From: Paramacrobiotus metropolitanus
Taxonomy: Eukaryota; Tardigrada; Eutardigrada; Parachela; Macrobiotidae
Assembly (NCBI RefSeq): GCF_019649055.1
Contig: NW_026570242.1
Location: 186,001-250,000, forward strand
DNA: 64,000 nt
Direction: 5' to 3'
Part shown: positions 12,401 to 21,953 of the stretch, piece by piece
Layout of the letters: the number at the start of each line of letters is the position of its first letter
Position numbering within the stretch: position 1 is the stretch's first letter
Made by a program: the position numbers and the translations under genes
The notes under the pieces: generated by a model
The model's input: the letters and a program-made list of their open reading frames with translations, nothing else
Told to the model about the DNA's origin: nothing
Databases searched by the model: none

Positions 12401-15400
12401 TTAACGCAGCGGAGGTGTTCGCAAGGCTGGACGACTTGGTTAACCAGTGTCCAGCCAAGAAAACCCATTAGGGTGTGTCCTGGGAGGCAGATCCCGATGC
12501 TGTATAAGCAATGCAGTTTCGGTTGTGGACGTTGCATTTGTAGTGATTGTGCATTTCTGTTAGTGCATTTGAGTTGCTGTCGTATTGGAGTAAAGATGTT
12601 TTGCATTTAACAAGTCGTTCTGTTAGCATTTAACATTTAACATGGCATTTAACAAGTCGTTTTGCATTTAACAAGACATCCGGGAAGATATTCAGTGGTG
12701 GTTAGATTTTCTCCCTATTTGGAACGGCTCGAATTGTTTCCTCGATGTCGATTGGTCGGGTTCTGATGTGCTGCAGTTTTATACTGATGCCTCCAGTACC
12801 ATTGGTTTTGGTGGTTATTTTAATGGGAAGTGGTTTAGTTGTTTGTGGTCTGAGCTAAGTTCTCGGCCGTTTTATTCAATTGAATGGTGCGAGCTTGTTC
12901 CTGATCTCTGTCAGCGAAAAGTGCTGTTACATTGTGACAATTTGGGAGTTGTCCAAGCTTGGAACAAATTCTCCACGTCTTCTTTATCTGTAAATATTTT
13001 GATGCGTAAGATATTTTTCTTAGCGGCTAAGTATAATTTTAATTTGAAAATTTCGCATATTCCGGGTTGTTCAAATAAGATTGCCGATGCGTTATCTCGG
13101 CAACAGTGGGTTCGCTTTCGGTCATTAGCACCGCTGGCTGATGCATCGCCATGCGTGTTGCCTGCTGATTTCTTTACTTCTTTTTCGTCATGAATACCAC
13201 ATTAAAGCGCCTGTTACGTAACCACATATCTTCGTCGACTCGTCGTACATACAGAGCTGGTGTATCGTCATATTTTCGTTTTTGTAAAGTAAAGAGTGTA
13301 AATGTATTCAGCACTTCGTCTGTTGCACTGTTTATTGCTAATCTTTTTGACAAACATATTGCATATTCAACTTTAAAAGTCTATTTAGCGGCTTTATCTA
13401 ACTGGTATAAGGAACACGGATATTCCGACTACACAGATTGTAGTGCTGTAAGACAGGCAGTAAAGGGTTATGCCCGGTTGATTCCACCGGTGCTAGACCG
13501 TCGATGTCCCGTGACACTTTCCGTTATGAAATGTATTAAACAATGCATTCTTGATTCGGCATTGTCTGCCTATGCACAGTGTTTGCTTTGGGCAGCGTGC
13601 ACTATCGCATTCTTCGGATTTTACGACCAAGTGAGTTTGTTACCTCACATCGACATTCGTTTATCACTCATCGTACTTTGTTGCAAAGTGATGTTCTAAT
13701 TAAAGAACGTTATGTGCTTCTGAATATCAAACGGTCAAAACCGATCAAGTCGGAAGAGGCTATAAACTTTATTTACGTCCCACTCATCGGTCAGTATGCC
13801 CGTACCGGGCTGTTAAACGGTTTTGTTGTTGTGTACTGATCGGTTTCTAGTACCCTTCCCTTTGTACCTTTGATGACGGTTCTTTCTTGTCTCGCAGCCG
13901 ATTTGCAAGTTTGCTTAAATTAGTGTTGCGTTATCATCCTGAACTTAAAGATTTATCTCCACATTCGTTTCGTATCGGCGCAGCGACTGTTGCTGCCGAT
14001 CGTAATTACTCATCCGAGGCTATAATGAAAGCTGGTCGGTGGAAAAGTGATGCGTATGCCCGATACGTTCGTTTACCGCGTACTGTCGAGGGCTTGCGTC
14101 CGTACTAATTTGATGGGGTTTGGGGGTTGTTTTAGCAAGGACTGCGGGGCCGGTTGCGCCGGTGTCCCGTGTTCCGGTGCTAGTGTCTTCACCCAATGCC
14201 CAAATAAAACTGAATCGTTGTTATGTGTTGTTGTTGTTGCACCCGTAGACTGCGTTAAATAGAATTAGCAAAGCTAATTCCGGTTAACGCAGCGGAGGTA
14301 TTCGCAAGGCTGGACGACTTGGTTAACCAGTGTCCAGCCAAGAAAACCATTAGGGTGTGTCCTGGGAGGCAGATCCCGATGCTGTATAAGCAATGCAGTT
14401 TCGGTTGTGGACGTTGCATTTGTAGTGATTGTGCATTTCTGTTAGTGCATTTGAGTTGCTGTCGTATTGGAGTAAAGATGTTTTGCATTTAACAAGTCGT
14501 TCTTCCCCTCCCGCCCACCCTCTTTTGCGAGGGGAAAGGGGGTTGTTTTAGCAAGGACTGCGGGGCCGGTTGCGCCGGTGTCCCGTGTTCCGGTGCTAGT
14601 GTCTTCACCCAATGCCCAAATAAAACTGAATCGTTGTTATGTGTTGTTGTTGTTGCACCCGTAGACAGTTTTAAATTTGCAGTATTGATGCCAGCGCGCT
14701 GAGTGACAGCGCGCCAATCCTCGATCTATTTGACACTCTGCGTGTAAAAAATGCCAAGTATTTCATCGGCGGTGGTGCCATATGCGGATTTCTACTGGCC
14801 ATAAATACACAACTAAATTATGCGGAACGGATGTTGTTTTGTATGGCACGTGATGGGCTACTTCCGCAATGGTTCCACAAATGGAGTTACGGGACTAATA
14901 CTCCGTGGTCATGCCGACTGTGTGTCACGCTGGCAGCATGCATTATCACCTTGACCATACGATATGATTGGCTGCTGCAGTCGGTCTCCATCGGAAGTAT
15001 AATGGGATTTGCTGTGACGTGTTTAGCCACGATATCCGTCAGATATGATCCGTGCCAGATTGGGCTCGCTGCAGGAAATCCGCTAAGAAAAACTGTATCG
15101 GCGGATAGTTTTATATTATCCCGGGCCAGTTCTCAAATGTCTAATGAGTCGGATCTGTCTACATCGACGTCCAGGATGTCACAAAAAAGCAGCCAATCAC
15201 GAGTACGGTACTGTACAGTAAAGCCGCAGTTTTAGCGCAGTAAATGAAGAACTCGGTGTCGTCATAAAACCATCTTGATTTCCACGTTTTTTACCAGTTG
15301 GGTTTTCTAGGAAAGTGTGCGGCTAAAAGAATTGACAACTTTACTGGCTGGAACTGCGGATAAAGCCACAAGTACCGGACCTTATGGTTCAAGTTCACCG

Positions 15401-15950
15401 CCTTCATCGTCAATCTCCCCCGCTGAAAGTGTGGCCAGTCTACCCAGTCTGCAATCCTACAACCGGATCACTCGCGCACTATGGATTTTCGTGGTTTCTT
15501 CGATTATCCTTGCCATTACAATCGCATTCGGTCATAGCGTAGTCGATTCCGAATGGGACTGGTTGTGGGTGATCTTGTCGGTGACTTGTATTTTCATAAC
15601 TGTATGTTGCTCACTGGCCGTTTTCCGTGGTCCAGCCAATGGGATGCCGTTGGTGTATTCCGTCGGCGGTATGCCTTTTCTGCCGATGCTGGCATTTACG
15701 TGCTTGGTGGTAATGATGTTCCATCTTTCGGTGTTGGCATGGTTGCGGTTGATTGTGTGGTCTAGTGCCGGTGAGTAACACGAACCGTTTACGCACCCAA
15801 ATAATCTGTTGATTCGATGTTGACCGATTTCTTCGTTTTGCAGGGTTTGTTATATATTTCCTGTACAGCAGAAGGCGTAGCCAATTAGGCCGGCCGGTAG
15901 AGGAGGAGCTCATGTCGTACGAAAATCGAGGGGCTGCCAATTCTGTATAG
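9493..15950 (+). CDS. Cationic amino-acid transporter, SLC7A4/SLC7A14-like
   Basis: APC-superfamily permease that moves cationic amino acids or a related substrate across plasma or lysosomal membrane. Exons: 9493-9610, 10318-10437, 11308-11630, 11704-11841, 12131-12300, 14683-15202, 15311-15770, 15844-15950; all phases fit, giving 651 aa. Helix 1 loop GIGTGNALGVYVF, then AKNFAGPAIILSALG, CYSELACRLPLMGSSYLYAY, the EETRKPSRNIP loop, GLLPQWFHKW and a C-terminal helix bundle are all CAT-like. A Ser-rich insertion follows the 'SVRYDPCQIG' helix, as in the long loop of SLC7A14. Exon 1 is the least certain: chosen because METFRRFIRT... runs into an in-phase GT and gives the right helix 1 start. Intron 5 (12301-14682) holds a retrotransposon. 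Subfamily not settled. Confidence 0.85.
12375..12621 (+). repeat. Split direct repeat A1
   Basis: About 247 bp, repeated at 14258-14503 with one substitution and one single-base indel visible. Its end (GCATTTAACAAGTCGTT) recurs in short degenerate copies up to 12680. Confidence 0.85.
12678..13193 (+). pseudogene. Retrotransposon RNase H domain (RT missing)
   Basis: An open frame with RNase H landmarks: YTDASSTIGFGG, a Glu in SIEWCELVP, LHCDN and KIADALSRQQ. These supply the D, E, D and D positions. The frame enters the domain without any preceding reverse transcriptase, and a block between WCELVP and LLHCDN looks short, so there may be a second small deletion. It overlaps the recombinase ORF start at 13190. 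It probably makes no functional polymerase. Confidence 0.75.
13190..14108 (+). pseudogene. Retrotransposon tyrosine recombinase, frameshifted
   Basis: The N-terminal SAM-like part reads in one frame to about 13640. The arginine box (LRPSE) continues in another frame (13579-13839), and the C-terminal catalytic part is in a third: HSFRIGAAT (HxxR), GRWKSDAYARYVR with the Tyr nucleophile, ending at 14108. That last frame also contains an in-frame TAG at 13848. Two frameshifts and a stop mean this copy cannot encode an intact recombinase. Confidence 0.8.
14122..14250 (+). repeat. Split direct repeat B1
   Basis: 129 bp, matched by 14538-14666. Contains AATAAA, so it could carry the element's poly(A) signal. 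Joined to A2 by a short TGCGTTA linker. Confidence 0.85.
14258..14503 (+). repeat. Split direct repeat A2
   Basis: Near-identical to 12375-12621. Followed by a 34-bp spacer (14504-14537) with short inverted arms, TCCCCTC and GAGGGGA. Confidence 0.85.
14538..14666 (+). repeat. Split direct repeat B2
   Basis: Second copy of B1; its end, GTAGAC, abuts the genomic ACAGTTTTAAA flank and then the exon 6 acceptor TTTGCAG. Confidence 0.85.
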
Positions 15951-16075
15951 CATGCTCTTTTTGTAGATTTGTTGTCCTAATGTTTGTAAATTAATTAAGT
16001 ATTATTTGTACATTTTTTGTGATGTAGTATTTCAGTAAGTCGCTGATGTAGTAAGTCGATAACACTACTTAGTGC

Positions 16076-17118
16076 TTAAGCGAACTGGACTGCAGAAACG
16101 TAAAACGTGTTTTGCTGGAAATGCTTGAAATTTACCAGATAGATATGCTCGAAAAAAGAGTATGCACTGAGCATAGTATCTGTGAAGAAGCGTTTATTTT
16201 GAAGGACGAAAAGAATTAATAACGATACAGATGCAGCAAATACAATTTCGGAACATCGAAACCGAAACCTATTGACAAACAATATAAACCGGAAAATGCT
16301 TATAGCTCCGATGCCCAGCAAAGAAGACATCTGATTATCGACGTAGTGAGTCAGTTCTGCATCCATATTATCAACCAACTTCCTGAGCGTTGTTAGTGTT
16401 TGTTTTATGACGTCGATGGCTATATATGCGCGCGGTATTGTCGTAAATGAATCGTCTGGAACTGCGTGCAGTAAAATGGGGAAAGAGCTGGACTGAGGAA
16501 GTAACGCCTGTACCATAAGAGATTAATTAAACATACAGAGTATAATGTATGTATATACCTTTGAAAAATTTATTTATATGTACTTTTAAATGTATTTTTA
16601 AATATTAAATAGAAAAGTATTTGAAAATGGGATAGTGCAAATTGGAAACAATCCATAGGCGACCTATGTTTAGTTAAACTGTGTATAATTTTGACTGGAC
16701 TAGTCAAAACTATGCACAGTTTAACCGTTGCGATGAAATAATATTTATAAAATAACAATACCTTTATATGCGCGTACTAATATTTTTTAAAACAACAGTA
16801 ACATAATTTATGTATTGTATATCAGATTTGCATCTAACGGTTAACGTTTAAGCTGTTTTAAATGATTAGAACACGCAGATTAATCCAGTGTAAGATCAGA
16901 ATCAATACCCTCCTTATCCGCTGCAATAAATGGCTGACCTGCCCGAAATTGAGAGATTTCGTTCCCATAATTTGAATAGTAGGCAGCTGCTTAAAAATAA
17001 TTGCACCAAGAAATGATAGTGATATAACAAAAATCGCGCAGACTCCAACTGCTGCGATAAGGCTAAAAGGTGGACTTGAATCTGTGATTGAAGCGAAAGC
17101 GCTCACAAAATTGTGCAT
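16076..17118 (-). CDS. Unknown multi-pass membrane protein
   Basis: Two exons, 17118-16909 and 16507-16076, join in phase 0 (GT and CAG sites) to 213 aa. I do not recognise the family. Predicted membrane segments: IAAVGVCAIFVISLSFLGA near residues 20-45, SLLGIGAISIFRFILFV near 125-145, and a third at EIVFAASVSLLILFVL. Between the first two lies a soluble stretch, ending in a possible amphipathic helix (VIKQTLTTLRKLVDNMDAEL). Convergent with the SLC7A gene, 126 bp apart. The first ATG is assumed; an upstream exon is possible. No AATAAA seen downstream on this strand. Evidence is the long open frame, hydrophobic pattern and fitting splice sites only. Confidence 0.5.
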
Positions 17119-18369
17119 GACGATTACCGCATGTAAGCTGAACAGTATTTACGTGAAACCTACAGCTTACATCAGAATATTTAAAAAAATCAAATGCGAT
17201 GTAAGAGAATGGCTGAAATTAAAGAAATTAAAAGCACAAGCTGATAAATTGGGCGAATCTGCAGGGATCAGGCGGGAAAGTTCGATCGGGTATAGCTGAA
17301 TTGAACTGCTGAAACTACTAGGGTAGCAATAGTGTGACAGCATTAAATAATCACAGATGCGATATCTCCGGAAATATGATACAATTAATGCTAATTTTAA
17401 GTTTAAGCATTTAATGGCTTCGTAGTTCTGCATGGTTGTTATGGTTATTATAAGTTATTGAAAAGGCACTGTAAACGACGTGCATAAGGGCATTGTGTAT
17501 CGGCAACATCAACAAGTGTAAAAAACGCGCGAGCACATTCAACATACAAAAACGATACTCATGCGGGACACTACAACTTTAGAATTTACAATTTACAAAC
17601 TAGTCACTTCCATAATACATTGCGATTATCGAATGCGATAATACACTGCGATTAAGCCACAATTTTTTTTCTTTAATAATAACTTATTATTAATTTATTT
17701 TAATTTGATACAGTAATAGACAGCCTATCTGTTACTGTATTGCATAAATAATAAGGGTACGGCGGTATGCCGACATGCATCAGTGAGATGAAGTGGGATC
17801 TATAATATTTACAAGGCAGTTGAACCATAAACACTGGCATAACAACTGTATATTATCCTTTTCCATGAAAAAATTTACTAAGAAATTGCTCTACACTAAT
17901 ACCGTACGCGCTTTTACTAGAAGTAATAATATTGTAAGGCAATGGTATGTATTGCATGAACACAATACAAAACATATAAGTACGCCAATGCATGATCACA
18001 CATATAGATGCAATGCTACGGCAAATGTCAATACAAGTAGTTAAAGTTCATCAGCTCACTCGCGCTAAATAGTTTTATTAGTACTGTACTGTACTTATAC
18101 GTTTGTAGCCGGTTCGGCATAATGGTCAAACTTATTTTTTGGCATTGCGTTGCCAGAATGATGCGCTTCCTGTATGTGTATATACTTTGTAGATATTTTT
18201 ACTTGCAGTATGTGCGTATTAGCCTACGTAAACCCTCATATCCAGACGCGCACGCTTTGCCCAAGGTACTGCATTCGGTGAGACAGACCGGGAAGGAGTC
18301 TCGGTTTTGTCGGAAATGCCGTGTTGTCCAGCCAGGTGAAGTATTCCTGACCGGAATGCAGGAAGCAGA
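17119..18369. other. Intergenic, AT-rich
   Basis: Between a minus-strand gene start and the AKH promoter. Short open frames only, none convincing. May contain AKH control sequence. Confidence 0.4.
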
Positions 18370-18377
18370 TATAAAAG
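18370..18377 (+). promoter_or_regulatory. TATA box of the AKH gene
   Basis: TATAAAAG, 131 bp before the AKH start codon, which would put transcription start near 18400 and give a roughly 110-nt leader. A TATA promoter suits a cell-specific neuropeptide gene. Confidence 0.55.
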
Positions 18378-18507
18378 AAGGCAGTGAGTCACTTCATTTG
18401 TGCATCACATTCAGCCATTTCTTCAAAGTTATAATCGAACTTAATTCCGTACCTACTACCTCCTCATACCGCTCTAAGGCAGTTTACGTTAAAATCCCAC
18501 TAGAAAA

Positions 18508-19379
18508 ATGAACCGCTTCTTTGCTATTGTCCTGGTGATTTCTATGGTCGGAACGTTGACTTTGGTCGACGCACAGTTCAACTTTTCGCCGAACTGGGGT
18601 AAACGGTCTGGCGTTGCCCTTTCTGGTGGTAAGGGGAACTGCGAATCTGTGCAAGCTCCAAGAGTGATGGCGGTATACCATGCGTGCAAGGTAGGATTCT
18701 GCTAGTTTGTGCGATTCTGCGGTGACCTTTAAGTCGAAACATTATCATACCGCATCGATCACTGTACAATGCTTCTTCCCTAAATACGACAGAATATCTA
18801 CATTAATAATGTCAACGTCTAGTAACTAGAATTATGCTAACCTATGAAAATAAGTTTAAAATAACTAGCAAAAAATAAATTCTATGCCGTGAAACGGCTT
18901 TATAGATTCTGCACCTTGCAGCTGTACTGTAGCCTGTACATGTTGTACCTACTGCCTCCGATCTGGCGAAGACCTTTGTTAATGCGTGCTGCCCTAAGGG
19001 CCACCTTAATTTTTTGCTACACGGATATTTGCGCGTGAAACTGTACACATCAGATAGTTTAAGAGTGGTCATCTGTTATATCTATATTACTGAGATAACT
19101 ACATGTTGCACTGTTGCAGTAGTTAATGTGCTAGTTCTGCACGTGTACTGTACTTACCTAAACATTTTAATTATGGCACAGCGTTGTCGAGATGTGGGTC
19201 ATTTTACCGAAATTTCAGAGTTTAGTAACAAAAATAAAACTGACCTATCTATAAAATTGACATACTTACGTATTCGCGCCTATTGCTGTAACTTGGTAAC
19301 GTAATTCTGGTTTCACATTGATCTGCAGGGTGAGCTTGATGCAATGCACGACTGTCTGGTAAAGAGCACACCTTCCTGA
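18508..19379 (+). CDS. AKH: Adipokinetic hormone / red-pigment-concentrating hormone-type precursor
   Basis: Encodes a secreted neuropeptide that in arthropods mobilises energy stores through a GnRH-related receptor. Exon 1 18508-18690 and exon 2 19329-19379 join in phase 0 to 77 aa. Residues 1-22 are a signal peptide ending TLVDA. The hormone follows at once as QFNFSPNW, then GKR, giving Gly for amidation and a dibasic cleavage site: predicted pQFNFSPNW-amide. The C-terminal part has the conserved family layout of two cysteines (NCESVQ and MHDCLVK) around VMAVYH. Phe at position 2 and Asn at 7 are read directly. Exon 2 is supported by the in-phase acceptor CTGCAG and by supplying the second cysteine. 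Confidence 0.9.
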
Positions 19380-19613
19380 AACCCTCGCAAAAAAGGGAAC
19401 GTTGCCAACTTGCCAGGGTTTTCTTTTCAAGATTCGCGATGCAATTGTTGTAATCCTTTCGGCGGTGGTCCAGCAGCTGGTGTAGTGCAGGCTAACATCA
19501 TGCCGCCCAAAAGGATGCGATTTACCCTCCAAACTTCGAAACACGTTGCTTAGTTTATATTATTGATCACTTGTGCTGCTGTTAACGTTGTGAGCCGTCA
19601 AAAACGGATTTCA

Positions 19614-19817
19614 ATGAGCGAATTTCTTAATAATTTTAGAAAGCGTCCAGTCACCCTTGTCGTGTTCCTTGTATACTGTCTGTACTTCATTGGCCTAGTG
19701 TTCTCCTCTCATTACATTGTGTTGCTTATTGTGTTTCTTTATACGGGTATAATGTTATGGTGTAAACGTCGTGGAGATACAGTGATAAGGATATCATCGA
19801 CTTATCGAACATCGTGA
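19614..19817 (+). CDS. Possible small two-helix membrane protein
   Basis: A 67-aa frame starting MSEFLNNFRKRP, then two hydrophobic stretches (TLVVFLVYCLYFIGLVF and YIVLLIVFLYTGIML) and a basic tail CKRRGD. I do not recognise it. The frame is open 17 codons further upstream. It could be a single-exon gene, an exon of a larger one, or chance in AT-rich sequence. Confidence 0.3.
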   Translation: MSEFLNNFRKRPVTLVVFLVYCLYFIGLVFSSHYIVLLIVFLYTGIMLWCKRRGDTVIRISSTYRTS

Positions 19818-20463
19818 GTGGATCGGGCATGGCGCATTTTTTATACAAGCAATTAGCAAATGCCGCCTGTACAACATAACGATTTAACCTTAATGCTCGT
19901 GCAGTCGTGCTGTCATAAAACAGAACTGTTGCCAACTTGCTTCAAATTATACATCTCAACGATAACTTGTACGATCTGAATTGATCATTTTATTCTGAAA
20001 CTGGTGACGCAGAATAAAGGCTTCGAGCAAAAAGATATTCTGTGACGACCTAATGGCAGGGACTCGTAGGGAGTAGTGGCCAAACTGGCATGGGATGGGC
20101 GGAAACCAAAGAATTATTATGTATGTTATGGATACCACCCGGGACGGCGTTTACAGTCTACGCGATTTACTCTGCAAATGTGTGCGGAGACACTGCGCAG
20201 TTGCGGGTTAGAAAACCAAAACTCACCGCCAGTTCTTGCTGTTTTTTTTGGCTCTTCTTGAAGATTAGAACTTTCGGTGACTTTCTGCTTTTCGGTTTCG
20301 ACATACATTATGCGGTCAGAGTATAAACCAAGTATGAAACTTGAAGGTTCTTAGTCTTATTTGCTACAGCTGAGACCTGATTGTGAGCTCAGTCCACAAC
20401 ACAACTGTCTGCGTGAGAGGACACTTGGCCCGGCTGAAGCCGTGTCAGTCCAGATTATCCATC

Positions 20464-21109
20464 ATGACATCAACGCTGGAGTCTTTCTTCAATAAAAGAG
20501 TGCTCATTATTACCAACGATGGACGTACACTGCTGGTGCGTGCAGCTAGATATTATCCAGTCCTTGAAGGCGCTCAGAGTTCTAACAGTCTATAACGGGG
20601 AGTTGTTGTTGACAGGGTACGTTCCAGGGCTACGATCAGACCATTAACGTTGTGCTGACGGATGCCAGTGAGAGGGTCTTCAGTTCCTACAAGGCCGTGG
20701 AAACGGTAGCCCTGGGAGTTTACATGATCCGGGGCGATAACATGTAAGTCGATTTTGTTGGCAGTAAAATTGTACTCTCCGAAGTGCATCGCGCACTCGG
20801 TTACGCTCGTTTAAGAATTAGAGTTTAACTTTAACATGACTTATGAAATTCTGTTTTTATTTTCTAAACTTAAGCCTTATTCCAGAACATTGACATTTAA
20901 CATTATTTTGACGCTAATAACGCTCATATTCATTGCTGTTCTGCATCTGAATTTGTAGCGGGAGTAGACAAGGAAGAATAATGGATAAATTTCAGATTGT
21001 GCATGTTTGTACTCGTAGTGCTGTAGTTGGAGACATCGACGAAGAACTCGACTCCCAGTTGGATTTTGACGGTATTCGCGCGGATCCGTTACACCAAATT
21101 GTCCATTGA
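20464..21109 (+). CDS. LSM8: U6 snRNA-associated Sm-like protein LSm8
   Basis: Nuclear-specific subunit of the LSm2-8 ring that binds the 3' oligo(U) of U6 snRNA. Exons 20464-20535, 20608-20743 and 21019-21109 give 99 codons plus stop, matching the family length of about 96. Sm1 motif: ITNDGRTLLGTFQGYDQTIN. Sm2: ERVFSSYKAVETVALGVYMIRGDN, the usual RGDN ending. The C-terminal tail GDIDEELDSQLDFDGIRADP is the acidic LSm8 tail. The exon 1/2 junction (CTG|GGT) restores exactly the family spacing, which decided between alternative donors. Convergent with the SIDT gene. Confidence 0.95.
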
Positions 21110-21953
21110 AGCCTGCGATTTCGTCCCACGAGTACAGCGCCGTGACTGCCTTATTCCGCTTTTGATCTGGTCCCAACTCACTAATCTGCGCCGGAAATCG
21201 CTCCGCCTGGATGTTTTGTTGCATTGTTATTACCAAAGATGTTTCTTATAACTTGGATTCTTCTTTCAGTGCGGCCCTTTCAGCAGGTAGCTTGTGGTGC
21301 TGCGAACACGATGGCGAATTGCTTTTGGTTTCTAACTGCCGTTTAAGAGAATTGTTGTTTCTTTTTGTACAAAAAATGCTTTTGTTATCCGCACAGTGAC
21401 CTGTTTGTCCAAGTAAAAACAGTAATCTGAATGTTGATAATTACTTATTTTCGGATTATTGTTCAGGATCCAGATAAATATACTTGCCGTTCTATATATT
21501 TTGTATGTAAAGTCATAGCGTGCACTTTAATATTTACTTCGGGATAGAAAAACGTAGGCTTCTCTTTCAGTTGCTTTAAGTCAAGTACAAGTATGTATTA
21601 CAAAAGAGCAAACTGTTTTGCGGTACATTTCAACAAAAAGGAAAACCGCCACAACACCCCGTTTCACTCCGAAGTGCTGGATAACTCACAAAACCAAGAC
21701 TAATTATTAGCCGCAGATAATTTATACACATGATCATAATCACCGATTAGAACCACAAGCATAAAAACATCTACAAAACAATTACATAGAAAGTTCAGTA
21801 AAAACAAAACTGTAGCGGTCACTGAAGCGCACACCCGATAATACATATGTCAGCCATTTCCATTCTGCAGCATCGCGCAGCACACCACAGCGGAAGATAT
21901 GGCACACCTATACGCCACTAACGCCAGCCACAGTGTCACACAACAATAAAACA
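21110..21953. other. Intergenic between convergent LSM8 and SIDT
   Basis: Holds the 3' UTRs of both genes. A plus-strand AATAAA lies at about 21945. No further gene seen. Confidence 0.5.

Larger units (their letters stand above)
12375..14675 (+). mobile_element. Tyrosine-recombinase (DIRS-order, PAT/Ngaro-like) retrotransposon, RT deleted
   Basis: Order is A1 (12375-12621), RNase H, tyrosine recombinase, B1 (14122-14250), A2 (14258-14503), B2 (14538-14666). This split direct repeat layout is the hallmark of PAT/Ngaro-type YR retrotransposons. A1 and A2 differ at about two positions; B1 and B2 are the same length, and no difference was noticed. Such repeat similarity suggests a young insertion. 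Gag and reverse transcriptase are absent: RNase H starts about 60 bp after A1. An 11-bp flank, ACAGTTTTAAA, occurs at 12365 and 14665. The element lies in intron 5 of the SLC7A gene, ending about 8 bp before the splice acceptor AG. Confidence 0.88.

Noticed and set aside
18122-18511. 129-aa open frame just before AKH
   Set aside because: Overlaps the AKH TATA box and leader; no domain or signal; composition looks non-coding.
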